Below, piece by piece: positions 28,167 through 36,286 of a DNA stretch of 64,000 bases. The translations under genes were made by a program, and so were the position numbers. Where the stretch lies: NCBI GenBank assembly GCA_026646885.1, contig JAPKHK010000004.1:124001-188000 (forward strand). The letters are read 5' to 3'. The first letter of the stretch is position 1; every line of letters starts with the position of its first letter. The DNA is from Casimicrobiaceae bacterium. GTDB lineage: Bacteria > Pseudomonadota > Gammaproteobacteria > Burkholderiales > Casimicrobiaceae. Under the pieces are notes generated by a model. It saw nothing but the letters and a program-made list of their open reading frames with translations, had not been told where the DNA came from and ran no database searches.

Positions 28167-28358
28167 ATGCCCATGCAGAAAGCCGAGACCGAAGCCGATT
28201 GCCGCCCCCGTGCGCCAGAGGCGGCCCAAGCTTTGGTGACAACGCTCCCCCCGGACTTTTGGCTGCACGGCCCGCCGCCCGGCCTACTTTGGCAAACGGT
28301 CGCCAGCGGCGCGCTGCGCATCGCCTACGCCCGTCCCTTGCCGGAAATGTTGTCTTGA
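28167..28358 (+). CDS. Small hypothetical protein leading the iron operon
   Basis: 63 residues, not recognised. The start is supported by a strong ribosome-binding site (AAAAGGAG, five bases, ATG). The sequence has no signal peptide. It contains a P-P-D-F-W-L-H-G-P-P-P-G-L-L-W-Q patch, then a SGALRIAYARPLPEML end. It sits between the Fur box and the P19 gene with 32 bp to the next start, so it would be made under iron limitation. Possible roles are a small regulator or a translational leader; nothing in the sequence decides. Confidence 0.6.
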   Translation: MPMQKAETEADCRPRAPEAAQALVTTLPPDFWLHGPPPGLLWQTVASGALRIAYARPLPEMLS

Positions 28359-28390
28359 CCCGAGAACCCCACCCCAACCCGAGAAACCCC

Positions 28391-28936
28391 ATGATCACCT
28401 CCAAGAAACTTCTTTGCGCCCTCGCCTTCAGCACTGCCCTCGCCACGCCCGCCTTGGCCCTCGAATATCCCATCGGCGTGCCGCAGCACCGCGCCGGCAT
28501 GGAAATCGCCGCGGTGTATTTGCAGCCGGTAGAAATGGAACCCGACGGCATGATGCGAAAAGCGGCCGAGTCGGACGTGCACATCGAGGCCGACATTCAC
28601 GCCCTTTCGAACAACCCCAATGGATTCGAGGAAGGCGCCTGGATTCCTTATCTCGTGGTCAAGTACGAGGTCAGCAAGATCGCCGGCGACTTCAAAGTAA
28701 ACGGTGAATTCATGCCCATGGTGGCCAACGACGGCCCGCATTACGGCGACAACATCAAGCTTGCCGGGCCAGGCAAATACAAAGTGAAATACACCATCCT
28801 GCCGCCCTCGGAAAACAAACACGCCCACTTCGGCCGGCATACCGACCGCGCCACCGGCGTGCGCGCCTGGTTCAAGCCCTTCGATGTCGAATACGAGTTC
28901 ACCTATGTCGGCATCGGCAAGAAAGGCGGGTACTGA
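28391..28936 (+). CDS. ftrA: P19/FtrA-type periplasmic iron transport protein
   Basis: 181 residues from ATG 28391. Signal peptide (about 1-23, ending A-L-A), mature start L-E-Y-P-I-G-V-P. The P19 family core G-M-E-I-A-A-V-Y-L-Q-P-V-E-M-E-P with metal-binding Met/His residues is clear. H-I-E-A-D-I-H and G-P-H-Y-G-D-N carry further ligands. P19 proteins are copper-containing periplasmic dimers that bind iron and feed an FTR1-type permease. It is followed after one base by a porin-like gene and then FtrB, FtrC and FtrD. Confidence 0.92.
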   Translation: MITSKKLLCALAFSTALATPALALEYPIGVPQHRAGMEIAAVYLQPVEMEPDGMMRKAAESDVHIEADIHALSNNPNGFEEGAWIPYLVVKYEVSKIAGDFKVNGEFMPMVANDGPHYGDNIKLAGPGKYKVKYTILPPSENKHAHFGRHTDRATGVRAWFKPFDVEYEFTYVGIGKKGGY

Positions 28937-28937
28937 G

Positions 28938-30404
28938 ATGCGTCGCTTTGCCCTCGCCACGGCCTTGCTGGCCTTGGGCATGAGCTTGCCGGCCAGCGCC
29001 AAGGACGAGGCGCTCTTGCAGCAGCTTTTGCAGCGCCTCGATCGCCTGGAAGCGCGCAATGCCGAACTCGAAAAGGAAGTAAAAACCCTACAGGGCGAGC
29101 GTGAGGCCCTGAGCAAAGGTCTGGAGAGCGAGCGCATTTCGCAATACGAGCCGGAAATCACCACACGCCTGAAGGCGGTGGAAAAGGACGTGCTGGACAT
29201 GAAAAAACCCGCCAAGCTCGCCGAAAAACTCGATGGCATCGCCGTGGGCGCCAGTCTCGTCACCGTGGCGCAGGGCGTTGCCGGCCTGCCGGAAGGTGCC
29301 CAAGGCGGGAGCCAGCTCAACTATCGCGCCGACGTCACCGTGGAACTGCCGCTCGAAGAATGGGGCGGCGTCGAGCACAAGCTCTTCGGTCACGTGCGCA
29401 TCGGCCAAGGGCTGGGGCTCAACACCCGTTTGGGCAATTTGGGCCACTTCGCCAGCGCCCCTAATGCCGTGGCCTTCCGCGCTAGCGGCGCCTCGCCCGA
29501 CGATTCGGTGGCGGTGCTGGGCCAGGCCTGGTATCAAGCCGCTATTCCCTTGCCTTTCGGCGGCTTCAAGCAATACTCGAAGGAGAAGCTCGAACTTACC
29601 TTCGGCAAGATGGACATCTTCGGCTTTTTCGATCAGAACGAGGCCTCCGCGGACGAAGCCACCCAGTTTCTCAACTCGGTGTTCGTCCACAACCCGCTTT
29701 TGGATGCCGGCGGCGAAGTGGGTGTCGATGCCAACGGTTTTCAGCCCGGATTCATTGCCTCTTACCTCAACGAAACCAACAAGACCGAGCCCTGGCGGGT
29801 GACGCTGGGTGTGTTCGGCGCCGGCGAGGAAGGCTCGAATTACCAGCGCAGCCTTGCGGCGCCTTTGGTGATGCTGCAAGCCGAAAAACATTTGCAACTC
29901 TTTGGCGGCCTGGGCGGCAATTACCGCGCTTACGCCTGGAGCCGCGACCAAGCAGCCCGGCTCGACGGCACCGGCACCGAGCGCCACAGCGGCTGGGGCG
30001 TTTCCATCGATCAGCGGATCGATGAGGGCATCACACTGTTTGCGCGCTACGGTCATTTGCTCAAAGGCGATTTGCCCTTCCGCCAAGCCTTGGCGGCTGG
30101 CGCGGAATTCAACGGCTCCGCCTGGGGGCGCGGTGCCGATGCCGTGGGGCTGGGTTTGGCCTGGCTCAAGGCGAGTAGCGCTTACCGGGAGTTGGGCAGC
30201 GGCGGCGACCTCGATGGCGACGGCGTACCGGACTTTGCTTTCGCGCCCGCCGGAGCCGAACAGGTGGCGGAGATCTATTACCGCTACCGTTTGACCCCAC
30301 AGTTCGAGATCAGCCCCGACCTGCAATGGATACGCCGCGGCGGCGCCAACCCCGAGGCCAAGGACGTGAAGGTCTTCGGCCTGCGCGCCAGCCTGAGCTA
30401 TTGA
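28938..30404 (+). CDS. OprB-like outer-membrane porin in the iron operon
   Basis: 488 residues from ATG 28938, one base past the P19 stop. Signal peptide (about 1-21), then a heptad-patterned coiled coil (about 25-90: L-L-Q-Q-L-L-Q-R-L-D-R-L-E). A long beta-strand-rich region of alternating hydrophobic/aromatic residues follows, ending L-R-A-S-L-S-Y, as in beta-barrels with a terminal aromatic. A D-G-D-G-V-P-D-F loop could bind calcium. The resemblance is to carbohydrate-selective OprB-type porins. The position suggests an outer-membrane entry route for the substrate of P19/FtrBCD, instead of or besides a TonB receptor. Confidence 0.78.
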   Translation: MRRFALATALLALGMSLPASAKDEALLQQLLQRLDRLEARNAELEKEVKTLQGEREALSKGLESERISQYEPEITTRLKAVEKDVLDMKKPAKLAEKLDGIAVGASLVTVAQGVAGLPEGAQGGSQLNYRADVTVELPLEEWGGVEHKLFGHVRIGQGLGLNTRLGNLGHFASAPNAVAFRASGASPDDSVAVLGQAWYQAAIPLPFGGFKQYSKEKLELTFGKMDIFGFFDQNEASADEATQFLNSVFVHNPLLDAGGEVGVDANGFQPGFIASYLNETNKTEPWRVTLGVFGAGEEGSNYQRSLAAPLVMLQAEKHLQLFGGLGGNYRAYAWSRDQAARLDGTGTERHSGWGVSIDQRIDEGITLFARYGHLLKGDLPFRQALAAGAEFNGSAWGRGADAVGLGLAWLKASSAYRELGSGGDLDGDGVPDFAFAPAGAEQVAEIYYRYRLTPQFEISPDLQWIRRGGANPEAKDVKVFGLRASLSY

Positions 30405-30496
30405 TCGGCATGGCCTGGACCCACCTGAGCCGGACAAGCCGGAACCAAAAGGGATCGCCGGGCGGCAACAAACGGCCAACACATCCCTTCTTACCA

Positions 30497-30558
30497 ACAA
30501 GGGGGGGGAAGCCCCTTGTACATCCCCCCTAAGGAACAAGGGGGCCAGCCCCCTTGTT
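30497..30558 (+). repeat. Two tandem hairpins of the same type (porin-ftrB spacer)
   Basis: Hairpin 1 pairs ACAAGGGG (30497-30504) with CCCCTTGT (30512-30519). Hairpin 2 pairs AACAAGGGGG (30535-30544) with CCCCCTTGTT (30549-30558) around CCAG. Each is followed by an ATCCCCC tail (at 30522 and 30560), so the 38-40 bp unit is tandemly repeated. It lies in the only large gap (196 bp) of the iron operon and may set relative expression of ftrA/porin versus ftrBCD. Confidence 0.7.
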
Positions 30559-30600
30559 AATCCCCCAAACCCTTCTCTTCGACTCAGTTCACCTTAGCGA

Positions 30601-30942
30601 ATGCCAAGACTTCTGCCCTTAACGAGACTGCTCCTCGCCCTGGGCCTTCTGCTGTCTTCTGCGGCGCGGGCCGCGGAGCCGCCCACCTTCGTGCTGGTGA
30701 TGTTCGACGGACGCCTGCAACCGGAAGTCATCGAGGTGCCGGCCAAAACGAAATTTCGCCTGGAGATTCGCAACCAGGGCAAGAACGCCGCCGAATTCGA
30801 AAGCCTCGAGTTGCGCAAAGAATCGGTGCTCGCGCCGGGAGTCACGCGCACCCTGGTCTTCGCGCCCTTGCAACCCGGTAGCTATAACTTCTTCGACGAA
30901 TTCCACCCTGCCACGGCGCAGGGTCGGATCGTCGCCAAATGA
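30601..30942 (+). CDS. ftrB: Cupredoxin-fold protein FtrB
   Basis: 113 residues. Signal peptide (about 1-24), then a cupredoxin-like fold. FtrB features are F-E-S-L-E-L-R-K-E near the middle and the Y-N-F-F-D-E-F-H-P segment near the C-terminus. The mature protein has no cysteine and only one histidine, so it cannot hold a classical type 1 copper. FtrB homologues are periplasmic partners of FtrA thought to help oxidise ferrous iron before permeation. It is 10 bp upstream of ftrC. Confidence 0.87.
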   Translation: MPRLLPLTRLLLALGLLLSSAARAAEPPTFVLVMFDGRLQPEVIEVPAKTKFRLEIRNQGKNAAEFESLELRKESVLAPGVTRTLVFAPLQPGSYNFFDEFHPATAQGRIVAK

Positions 30943-30952
30943 GGCTAGGCCC

Positions 30953-31756
30953 ATGGGGAACGCGTTTTTTGTGGTCTGGCGCGAAAGCCTCGAAGCGCTA
31001 CTGATCGCCGGCATCCTGTTCGCGTGGCTCAAGGTCAATGACCGCAGCGGCAAAGGCCGTCGCGCGCTCTACTCAGGCCTGGCCGCGGGTGTGGCCTTGG
31101 CCTTTTTGCTCGGATGGGCACTGGTGTCGGTGCAGGACGAGCTCACCGGCCAAGCGCTGGAAGCGTTTCAGACCGTGGCGCTGCTCGTCGCCGCGGGCCT
31201 CATCACGCAAATGGTGTTGTGGATGCACCACCACGGCCGCGAGTTTCGCAGTCGTTTGCATGGCGAATTGAGCCGCGCCCAGGAGCGCGCCGGCATGCTG
31301 GGCATTGCCGCGGTCGCGGCCCTGGCGGTGGCGCGCGAAGGCGCGGAGACAGTGATTTTCCTCTATGGCCTGGCGCAAAGCGGCGCAATCAAAGCACTGG
31401 CCTTGGGCGCCTTGGCGGGTTTGCTCGCGGCGCTGGCGACGGCCTGGCTCGCATCGAAGAGCCTCACTCGCCTGCAATTGCCGCTGCTGCTGCGGCTCTC
31501 CTCGGTGCTGCTCCTGGTGCTGGCCTCGTCTTTACTGGTCGCCGCGGTGGACCGCATGATCGGCGCCGATTGGCTGCCGGCGCTGGTCGATCCGGTATGG
31601 GACGTCAGCTCACTGCTCGATGACGGCACCACCTTCGGCAAACTCCTCGCCGACTTCTCCGGCTACCGCGCCCGCCCGGCGCTGACCACTTTGCTCGTCT
31701 GGAGCGCCTATTGGCTCCTGGTGCTGGCACTTTACCGACGCCGCCAAAGTGACTGA
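30953..31756 (+). CDS. ftrC: FTR1-family iron permease FtrC
   Basis: 267 residues with seven predicted helices. Both R-E-x-x-E iron-binding motifs are present: R-E-S-L-E at residues 10-14 and R-E-G-A-E in the fourth helix. A W-D-V-S-S-L-L-D-D segment precedes the last helix. It moves ferric iron across the inner membrane. The stop overlaps the start of ftrD by eight bases. Confidence 0.94.
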   Translation: MGNAFFVVWRESLEALLIAGILFAWLKVNDRSGKGRRALYSGLAAGVALAFLLGWALVSVQDELTGQALEAFQTVALLVAAGLITQMVLWMHHHGREFRSRLHGELSRAQERAGMLGIAAVAALAVAREGAETVIFLYGLAQSGAIKALALGALAGLLAALATAWLASKSLTRLQLPLLLRLSSVLLLVLASSLLVAAVDRMIGADWLPALVDPVWDVSSLLDDGTTFGKLLADFSGYRARPALTTLLVWSAYWLLVLALYRRRQSD

Positions 31757-33140
31757 GGTCGCGCTTCCCCTACCCCCCTCGCCCGAGAGTGGCAAACTGG
31801 CCGCTCTCGGGCTTTTTTTGCGCCGGCATCGCCGCCTGTTGCTCGGGGTGCAATGGAGTGTGGTGGCGATCTACTCCTTTCTGGTGGTAGTGCCGGCTTT
31901 CCTACCCCTGCCGGCGCAGAACGCGCATCTTTGGGACAACCTGCGCTTGTTCGCGCAATTCGTCTTTTGGGGTCTGTGGTGGCCGGGTGTCATGATCGCC
32001 ACGGTGCTCCTGGGCCGGATGTGGTGCGGGCTTCTATGCCCCGAAGGTTTTCTATCCGAATGGGCCAGTGCCCGCGGGCGCGGCCGCGCCTTGCCGCGTT
32101 GGTTGAAATGGCCGGGGTGGCCTTTCGTCGCTTTCGTGGCCACCACGGTGTACGGGCAATTGGTGAGCGTGTATGAATATCCGCAAGCCGCGCTCTTGGT
32201 GCTGGGCGGCTCGACCGTGGCGGCGGTGCTCATCGGTCTTCTCTACGGCCGCGAAAAGCGCATCTGGTGCCGCTATCTGTGTCCGGCTTCGGGTGTTTTT
32301 GCGGTGCTCGCCAAGATCGCACCGCTGCACTACCGGGTGGATCGCGAGGCCTGGTCGCGCTATCGCGGGCCGGTCATTCCGATCAATTGCGCGCCCCTGG
32401 TGGACGTGCGCCGCATGCACAGCGCTTCGGAGTGCCACGCTTGCGGCCGCTGCGCGGGACAGCGCGATGCCGTGCAATTGGCGGCGCGCTCACCTTTTGC
32501 CGAAGTGCTGGACCGCAATGCGCCCGCGCGCACCGCCGAAGCCGTCACCTTGTTGTTCGGCGTGCTGGGTGTTGCCACCGCCGCCTTTCAATGGACGGTG
32601 AGCCCCTGGTTTCGCGATCTCAAACTCGCGCTGGCCGAATGGCTGGTCGAGCGCGAGTCCTTTGCCCTTCTGGATAGCAACGCCCCATGGTGGCTCTTGA
32701 CCCACTACCCGGACGCCAACGATCTTTTCACCTGGCTCGACGGTGGGCTGATCATCGCCTATCTCCTGGGCGGCGGCGTGGCGCTAGGCGCGGTTTTGGG
32801 CCTGGGGCCATGGCTGGCAGCACGCCTGGCAAACACCGCCAGTCTGACCTGGCAGCGGCTCACCCTCGCGCTCACGCCCTTGGCCGCCGCCAGCGTCATC
32901 CTGGGTCTTTCCATGCTCACGGTGACCCATCTCAAAGCCGAGCACCTGTGGCTGGGGTGGCTGCCCGCGTTTCGTATTGTCTTGCTGAGTCTTGGCGGCC
33001 TTGCCTCGTTCTGGCTCAGCTTGGCTCTGCTTCGCACCGCTGCGATCAGTCGGACGAGACAAGTGCTGGCTTCAGTCGCCATCCTCCTGCCCATCCTTTT
33101 GATGACCACGATTTGGTACCTGGTTTTTTTCGTCTGGTAA
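31749..33140 (+). CDS. ftrD: Membrane 4Fe-4S protein FtrD
   Basis: 463 residues. Polytopic NapH/CcoG-like membrane protein with two C-x-x-x-C-P motifs (W-C-G-L-L-C-P-E and W-C-R-Y-L-C-P-A) and a soluble ferredoxin-like cluster site, C-H-A-C-G-R-C. Four or five further helices follow in the C-terminal half. In Ftr systems the protein is proposed to pass electrons across the membrane so that imported ferric iron can be reduced or FtrB recycled. Last gene of the operon. Confidence 0.9.
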   Translation: MTEVALPLPPSPESGKLAALGLFLRRHRRLLLGVQWSVVAIYSFLVVVPAFLPLPAQNAHLWDNLRLFAQFVFWGLWWPGVMIATVLLGRMWCGLLCPEGFLSEWASARGRGRALPRWLKWPGWPFVAFVATTVYGQLVSVYEYPQAALLVLGGSTVAAVLIGLLYGREKRIWCRYLCPASGVFAVLAKIAPLHYRVDREAWSRYRGPVIPINCAPLVDVRRMHSASECHACGRCAGQRDAVQLAARSPFAEVLDRNAPARTAEAVTLLFGVLGVATAAFQWTVSPWFRDLKLALAEWLVERESFALLDSNAPWWLLTHYPDANDLFTWLDGGLIIAYLLGGGVALGAVLGLGPWLAARLANTASLTWQRLTLALTPLAAASVILGLSMLTVTHLKAEHLWLGWLPAFRIVLLSLGGLASFWLSLALLRTAAISRTRQVLASVAILLPILLMTTIWYLVFFVW

Positions 33141-33338
33141 GCGCCGATGATTCACGCTTCAGTAAGCTTCACGTGGATGCCTTCGGTGCACCTCACATTG
33201 CCCATCGGGAGCTATACCTTTTTTTAATCAATAGGTTATAATTTGAACGTTTGATAGAGAACGGCCTGTTCGGGCACTCCCGGACGCCAATGGACAATCT
33301 GGCGTAAAGGTATTGTCGAAGAGGACGTAATTGGGCTC
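33141..33338. other. Spacer before the GGDEF-hemerythrin gene
   Basis: 198 bp with an AT-rich core (33218-33245) containing a T-run and TATAAT at 33237-33242, about 97 bp before the cyclase start. The -35 position lacks a good TTGACA match. The T-run (33219-33226) follows only a weak CCC-ATC-GGG stem, so termination of ftrD transcripts here is uncertain. Confidence 0.4.
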
Positions 33339-34397
33339 ATGATCCTGCGCGAAACTACATCGATCCCAGCCGCCGGACAGTGCGCCACACCCGAACAATG
33401 CACAATCCGCATCGAGTTGTGCCAAAGGGTATCCGAATTGGAAGACCGGGTGTCCACCGATACGCTCACCGGTCTGTGGAACCGGGCGCATTTCGATCAC
33501 ATCATCGAGAAAGAACTCGACCGCAGCCTGCGCCACAAGCAGCCGCTATCGCTGATCCTCTTCGATGTCGACCATTTCAAGCGCGTCAACGACCAATTCG
33601 GGCACCAGGCCGGTGACCAAGTACTGCGCGATATCGCCCTCCTCGGCAACGCCACAATCCGCTCTTCGGACGCGCTGTTTCGCTGGGGCGGCGAGGAGTT
33701 CGCCGTGCTCGCGCCCTCCACCGGGCACCGTGGTGCTGCCCGACTGGCTGAATCCGTGCGCGGCAGCATAGCCGGCCACCAGTTCTCCGCGGTCGGTTGG
33801 CTGACGGTTAGTCTTGGTGTAGCCGAGCATCTGAGCAGTGAGAACGCCGATAACTGGTTCCGGCGCGCCGACGACATGCTCTATGCCGCCAAGCGCAGCG
33901 GCCGCAATGTGGTGCAGGTCGATGCCCGCGGCAACTCCGATCTATGGGCCGACAGCCATGGCCTGGCCGCCCTCCATCTCATCTGGCAGGAGGCCTACGA
34001 GTGTGGCGAGCCGGCCATCGACAGTGAGCACCGCGAGCTCTTCAGACTGGCCAACGAGCTGATCGATGCCTTCCTTGCCGACCAGGAGAAGACCGACGGT
34101 GTCGCCGACGCCTACGACCGTTTGCTGGCGCACATCGCCAGGCACTTCGCCAATGAGGAAGCGCTACTCGCGCAGCGTGGTTTTGCCGGGCTCGACGCCC
34201 ACCGGCACGCCCATGCCAACCTGCTGACGCGCGCGCGCGACCTGCGCCACACGGTAGCCTCGGGCGGGGCCGGACTCGGCGGCATGATCGAGTTTCTCGC
34301 CGGCGACGTGGTGGCGCGCCACCTCTTCAAGACCGATCGGGGTTTCTTTCCGCTGTTCGCCGCCGGCACCAGCCGGCCGGCAAACCACAACGGGTAA
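33339..34397 (+). CDS. Diguanylate cyclase with C-terminal hemerythrin domain
   Basis: 352 residues. The GGDEF domain (about 40-195) has the active-site variant GGEEF (117-121) and an RxxD inhibitory site, R-S-S-D, exactly five residues before it (108-111), so an active, product-inhibited cyclase is likely. The C-terminal hemerythrin domain (about 215-335) has all expected di-iron ligands: His 231, 269, 288, 292 and 328, Glu 273 and Asp 333. It therefore probably synthesises c-di-GMP in response to oxygen or redox state. No membrane helix. A separate bacteriohemerythrin gene follows after four bases. Confidence 0.93.
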   Translation: MILRETTSIPAAGQCATPEQCTIRIELCQRVSELEDRVSTDTLTGLWNRAHFDHIIEKELDRSLRHKQPLSLILFDVDHFKRVNDQFGHQAGDQVLRDIALLGNATIRSSDALFRWGGEEFAVLAPSTGHRGAARLAESVRGSIAGHQFSAVGWLTVSLGVAEHLSSENADNWFRRADDMLYAAKRSGRNVVQVDARGNSDLWADSHGLAALHLIWQEAYECGEPAIDSEHRELFRLANELIDAFLADQEKTDGVADAYDRLLAHIARHFANEEALLAQRGFAGLDAHRHAHANLLTRARDLRHTVASGGAGLGGMIEFLAGDVVARHLFKTDRGFFPLFAAGTSRPANHNG

Positions 34398-34401
34398 GCC
34401 C

Positions 34402-34803
34402 ATGGCCCTGCTCAACTGGAACGATACCTACCGGATCGGCAACGCGCTCATCGATCGCGAGCACCGCCAGCTATTCGACCTGCTCAACGATTTTCACTTC
34501 ACCTTTACGCAGAACAGGGATCGTCGCGAGATTCTGCAAGTGCTCAACGAGTTGGTCAGGTATGCCGAGGAGCATTTCCAGCACGAGGAACGGATCATGA
34601 CCGAGCGCGGTTATCCCGAACTCGATCGCCACCGTGAAATACACGTCAGGCTGTTCGAAACCCTCTTCTCGTTGCAGGCGAAGCTGGAAAGGGAAACGAT
34701 CGGAATGGAGCAGGAGACCGTCGCGTTCCTGCGCACCTGGCTCACCGACCACATCGCCGCGGAAGACAAGGCGCTGGGACACTTTCTCGCCAAGTCCGAT
34801 TGA
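34402..34803 (+). CDS. Bacteriohemerythrin
   Basis: 133 residues, the standard single-domain length. Four-helix bundle with di-iron ligands His 21, 58, 77, 81 and 117, Glu 62 and Asp 122, matching the family numbering almost exactly. It binds oxygen reversibly; proposed roles are oxygen delivery to respiratory or oxygenase enzymes, or sensing. It is co-transcribed with the cyclase-hemerythrin fusion upstream and may share or modulate its oxygen signal. Confidence 0.95.
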   Translation: MALLNWNDTYRIGNALIDREHRQLFDLLNDFHFTFTQNRDRREILQVLNELVRYAEEHFQHEERIMTERGYPELDRHREIHVRLFETLFSLQAKLERETIGMEQETVAFLRTWLTDHIAAEDKALGHFLAKSD

Positions 34804-34908
34804 ACACATTCGAGCGCGCACGCCCGCTTCGCGACGAAGCTCCTCGCACGCCAGTTTCTCGATTGCCTCGCGCTCGACGGTCCGCCGCCCAGGCCGCTGT
34901 CCCCGCGA

Positions 34909-36102
34909 TCAGGACATGGCGCGAAAAACACCCGCCAAACGGGCCACACCCTCTTCGATCTTCTCCGGCGGCACGGTGACGAAGGCCAGCCGCAGCGTTT
35001 CCGCCACGGGATCATTGGCGTAAAACGGCGCGCCGGGAACGAAGGCGACGTTTTGCTCGACGGCCTTGGCGAGCAGGAGGGTGGCGTCCAAACCCCGTGG
35101 CAATTCCAGCCAAAGAAACATGCCGCCTAGCGGCCGATTCCAGTGCACCCCTTGCGGCATGTGCCGGCTCAGCGCGCCGAGCATGGCTTCGCATTGCTCG
35201 CGATAGAGTTTGCGGATCTTCGGAATGTGCGTGTCGAGAAAGCCGTCCTTCACGACCTCGAAGGCTGCCTGCTGCGACAGCGTGGCGGTATGAAGGTCGG
35301 TCGCTTGCTTCGCTTGCACGAGCTTGGCACGGATCGCCGGCGGGGCGATGACAAAACCCAAACGCAGACCGGGCGCCAAGATTTTGGAGAAGGAACCCAT
35401 GTACACCGTGCGCTCGGGTGCGAGCGTGCGAATGGCCGGCGGCACCTCGCCGGCATAAGACAGTGCGCCGTAAGGGTCGTCTTCGAGCAGCAGGAGATCG
35501 AGTTCGCGCGCCTTGGCTGCGAGCGCCTGGCGCCGCTCGAGCGGCAGCAGGCGCCCAGTGGGGTTTTGGAAGTTGGGCAGGCAATAGAGAAACTTCGCGC
35601 CGCGCAGGGATTCATCCATGGTCTCGGGCAGGAGGCCGTCGGCATCGGATTCGAGCGCGACGAAGCGCGGCTCGAAAAGTGAAAACGATTGCAGCGCGCC
35701 AAGGTAAGTCGGCGTTTCCACCAGCACACGGTCACCTGGGTCGACCAGCACCTTGGCCAAGAGATCGAGCCCCTGCTGCGAACCGGAGACGATCAACACA
35801 TCGTCCGAAGACACCGGCGCGGCCGGCGTGGAGAACCGCTGGGCGACCCATGCACGCAAGGGCGCATAACCCTCGGTGGCGCTGTATTGCAGCGCTTCGC
35901 GCCCGCGTTCGGCGAGCACCTTGGCGAAAGCGGCCTGCATCGCTTCGAGTGGGAAAGTCGCCGGCGCCGGCAAGCCGCCGGCAAACGAAATCACCTCGGC
36001 ACGTTCGGTGATCTTGAGAATCTCGCGTATCGCTGAACTTTGCAGCCCGCGAGCGCGGGCGGATAGAAAGCGATTGAAATCGGGGGAATAATGTCCTTGC
36101 AT
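34909..36102 (-). CDS. PLP-dependent aminotransferase (2-aminoadipate/LysN-like)
   Basis: 397 residues from ATG 36102; an in-frame GTG lies four codons upstream. It belongs to the MocR-related aminotransferases that lack the HTH domain. Motifs are I-S-F-A-G-G-L-P-A-P (about 38-47), the P-N-F-Q-N-P-T-G signature (177-184), the D-D-P-Y cofactor contact (about 208) and the Schiff-base lysine 240 in G-S-F-S-K-I-L-A-P-G-L-R. Substrates in this family include 2-aminoadipate, aromatic and branched-chain amino acids. Divergent from the copper storage gene. Confidence 0.9.
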   Translation of the reverse strand: MQGHYSPDFNRFLSARARGLQSSAIREILKITERAEVISFAGGLPAPATFPLEAMQAAFAKVLAERGREALQYSATEGYAPLRAWVAQRFSTPAAPVSSDDVLIVSGSQQGLDLLAKVLVDPGDRVLVETPTYLGALQSFSLFEPRFVALESDADGLLPETMDESLRGAKFLYCLPNFQNPTGRLLPLERRQALAAKARELDLLLLEDDPYGALSYAGEVPPAIRTLAPERTVYMGSFSKILAPGLRLGFVIAPPAIRAKLVQAKQATDLHTATLSQQAAFEVVKDGFLDTHIPKIRKLYREQCEAMLGALSRHMPQGVHWNRPLGGMFLWLELPRGLDATLLLAKAVEQNVAFVPGAPFYANDPVAETLRLAFVTVPPEKIEEGVARLAGVFRAMS

Positions 36103-36209
36103 GGTGTCTTCCACTCGTGGCGGTTAGAGAAGAACGCGGAGCCTCGTGAGCCCGCGCAAAGGGGTGAGGCAAGGTGAGAGTATCGCCGTTTGGCCGCGGC
36201 GCGGTCAAA

Positions 36210-36236
36210 CGCCACCGGCCGCCGTGGCGGTATACT
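36210..36236. promoter_or_regulatory. Inverted repeat and -10-like hexamer before the Csp1 gene
   Basis: CGCCAC (36210-36215) and GTGGCG (36224-36229) flank an 8-bp centre and directly precede TATACT (36231-36236), about 50 bp upstream of the start. A dyad at the -35/-10 spacer would suit a metal-sensing regulator. No known CueR or CsoR consensus was matched by eye. Confidence 0.35.
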
Positions 36237-36286
36237 CCCGCCAGGCCAATTCCGGCCAATGGTCGAGAAACGGAAAGGATCTTGCG

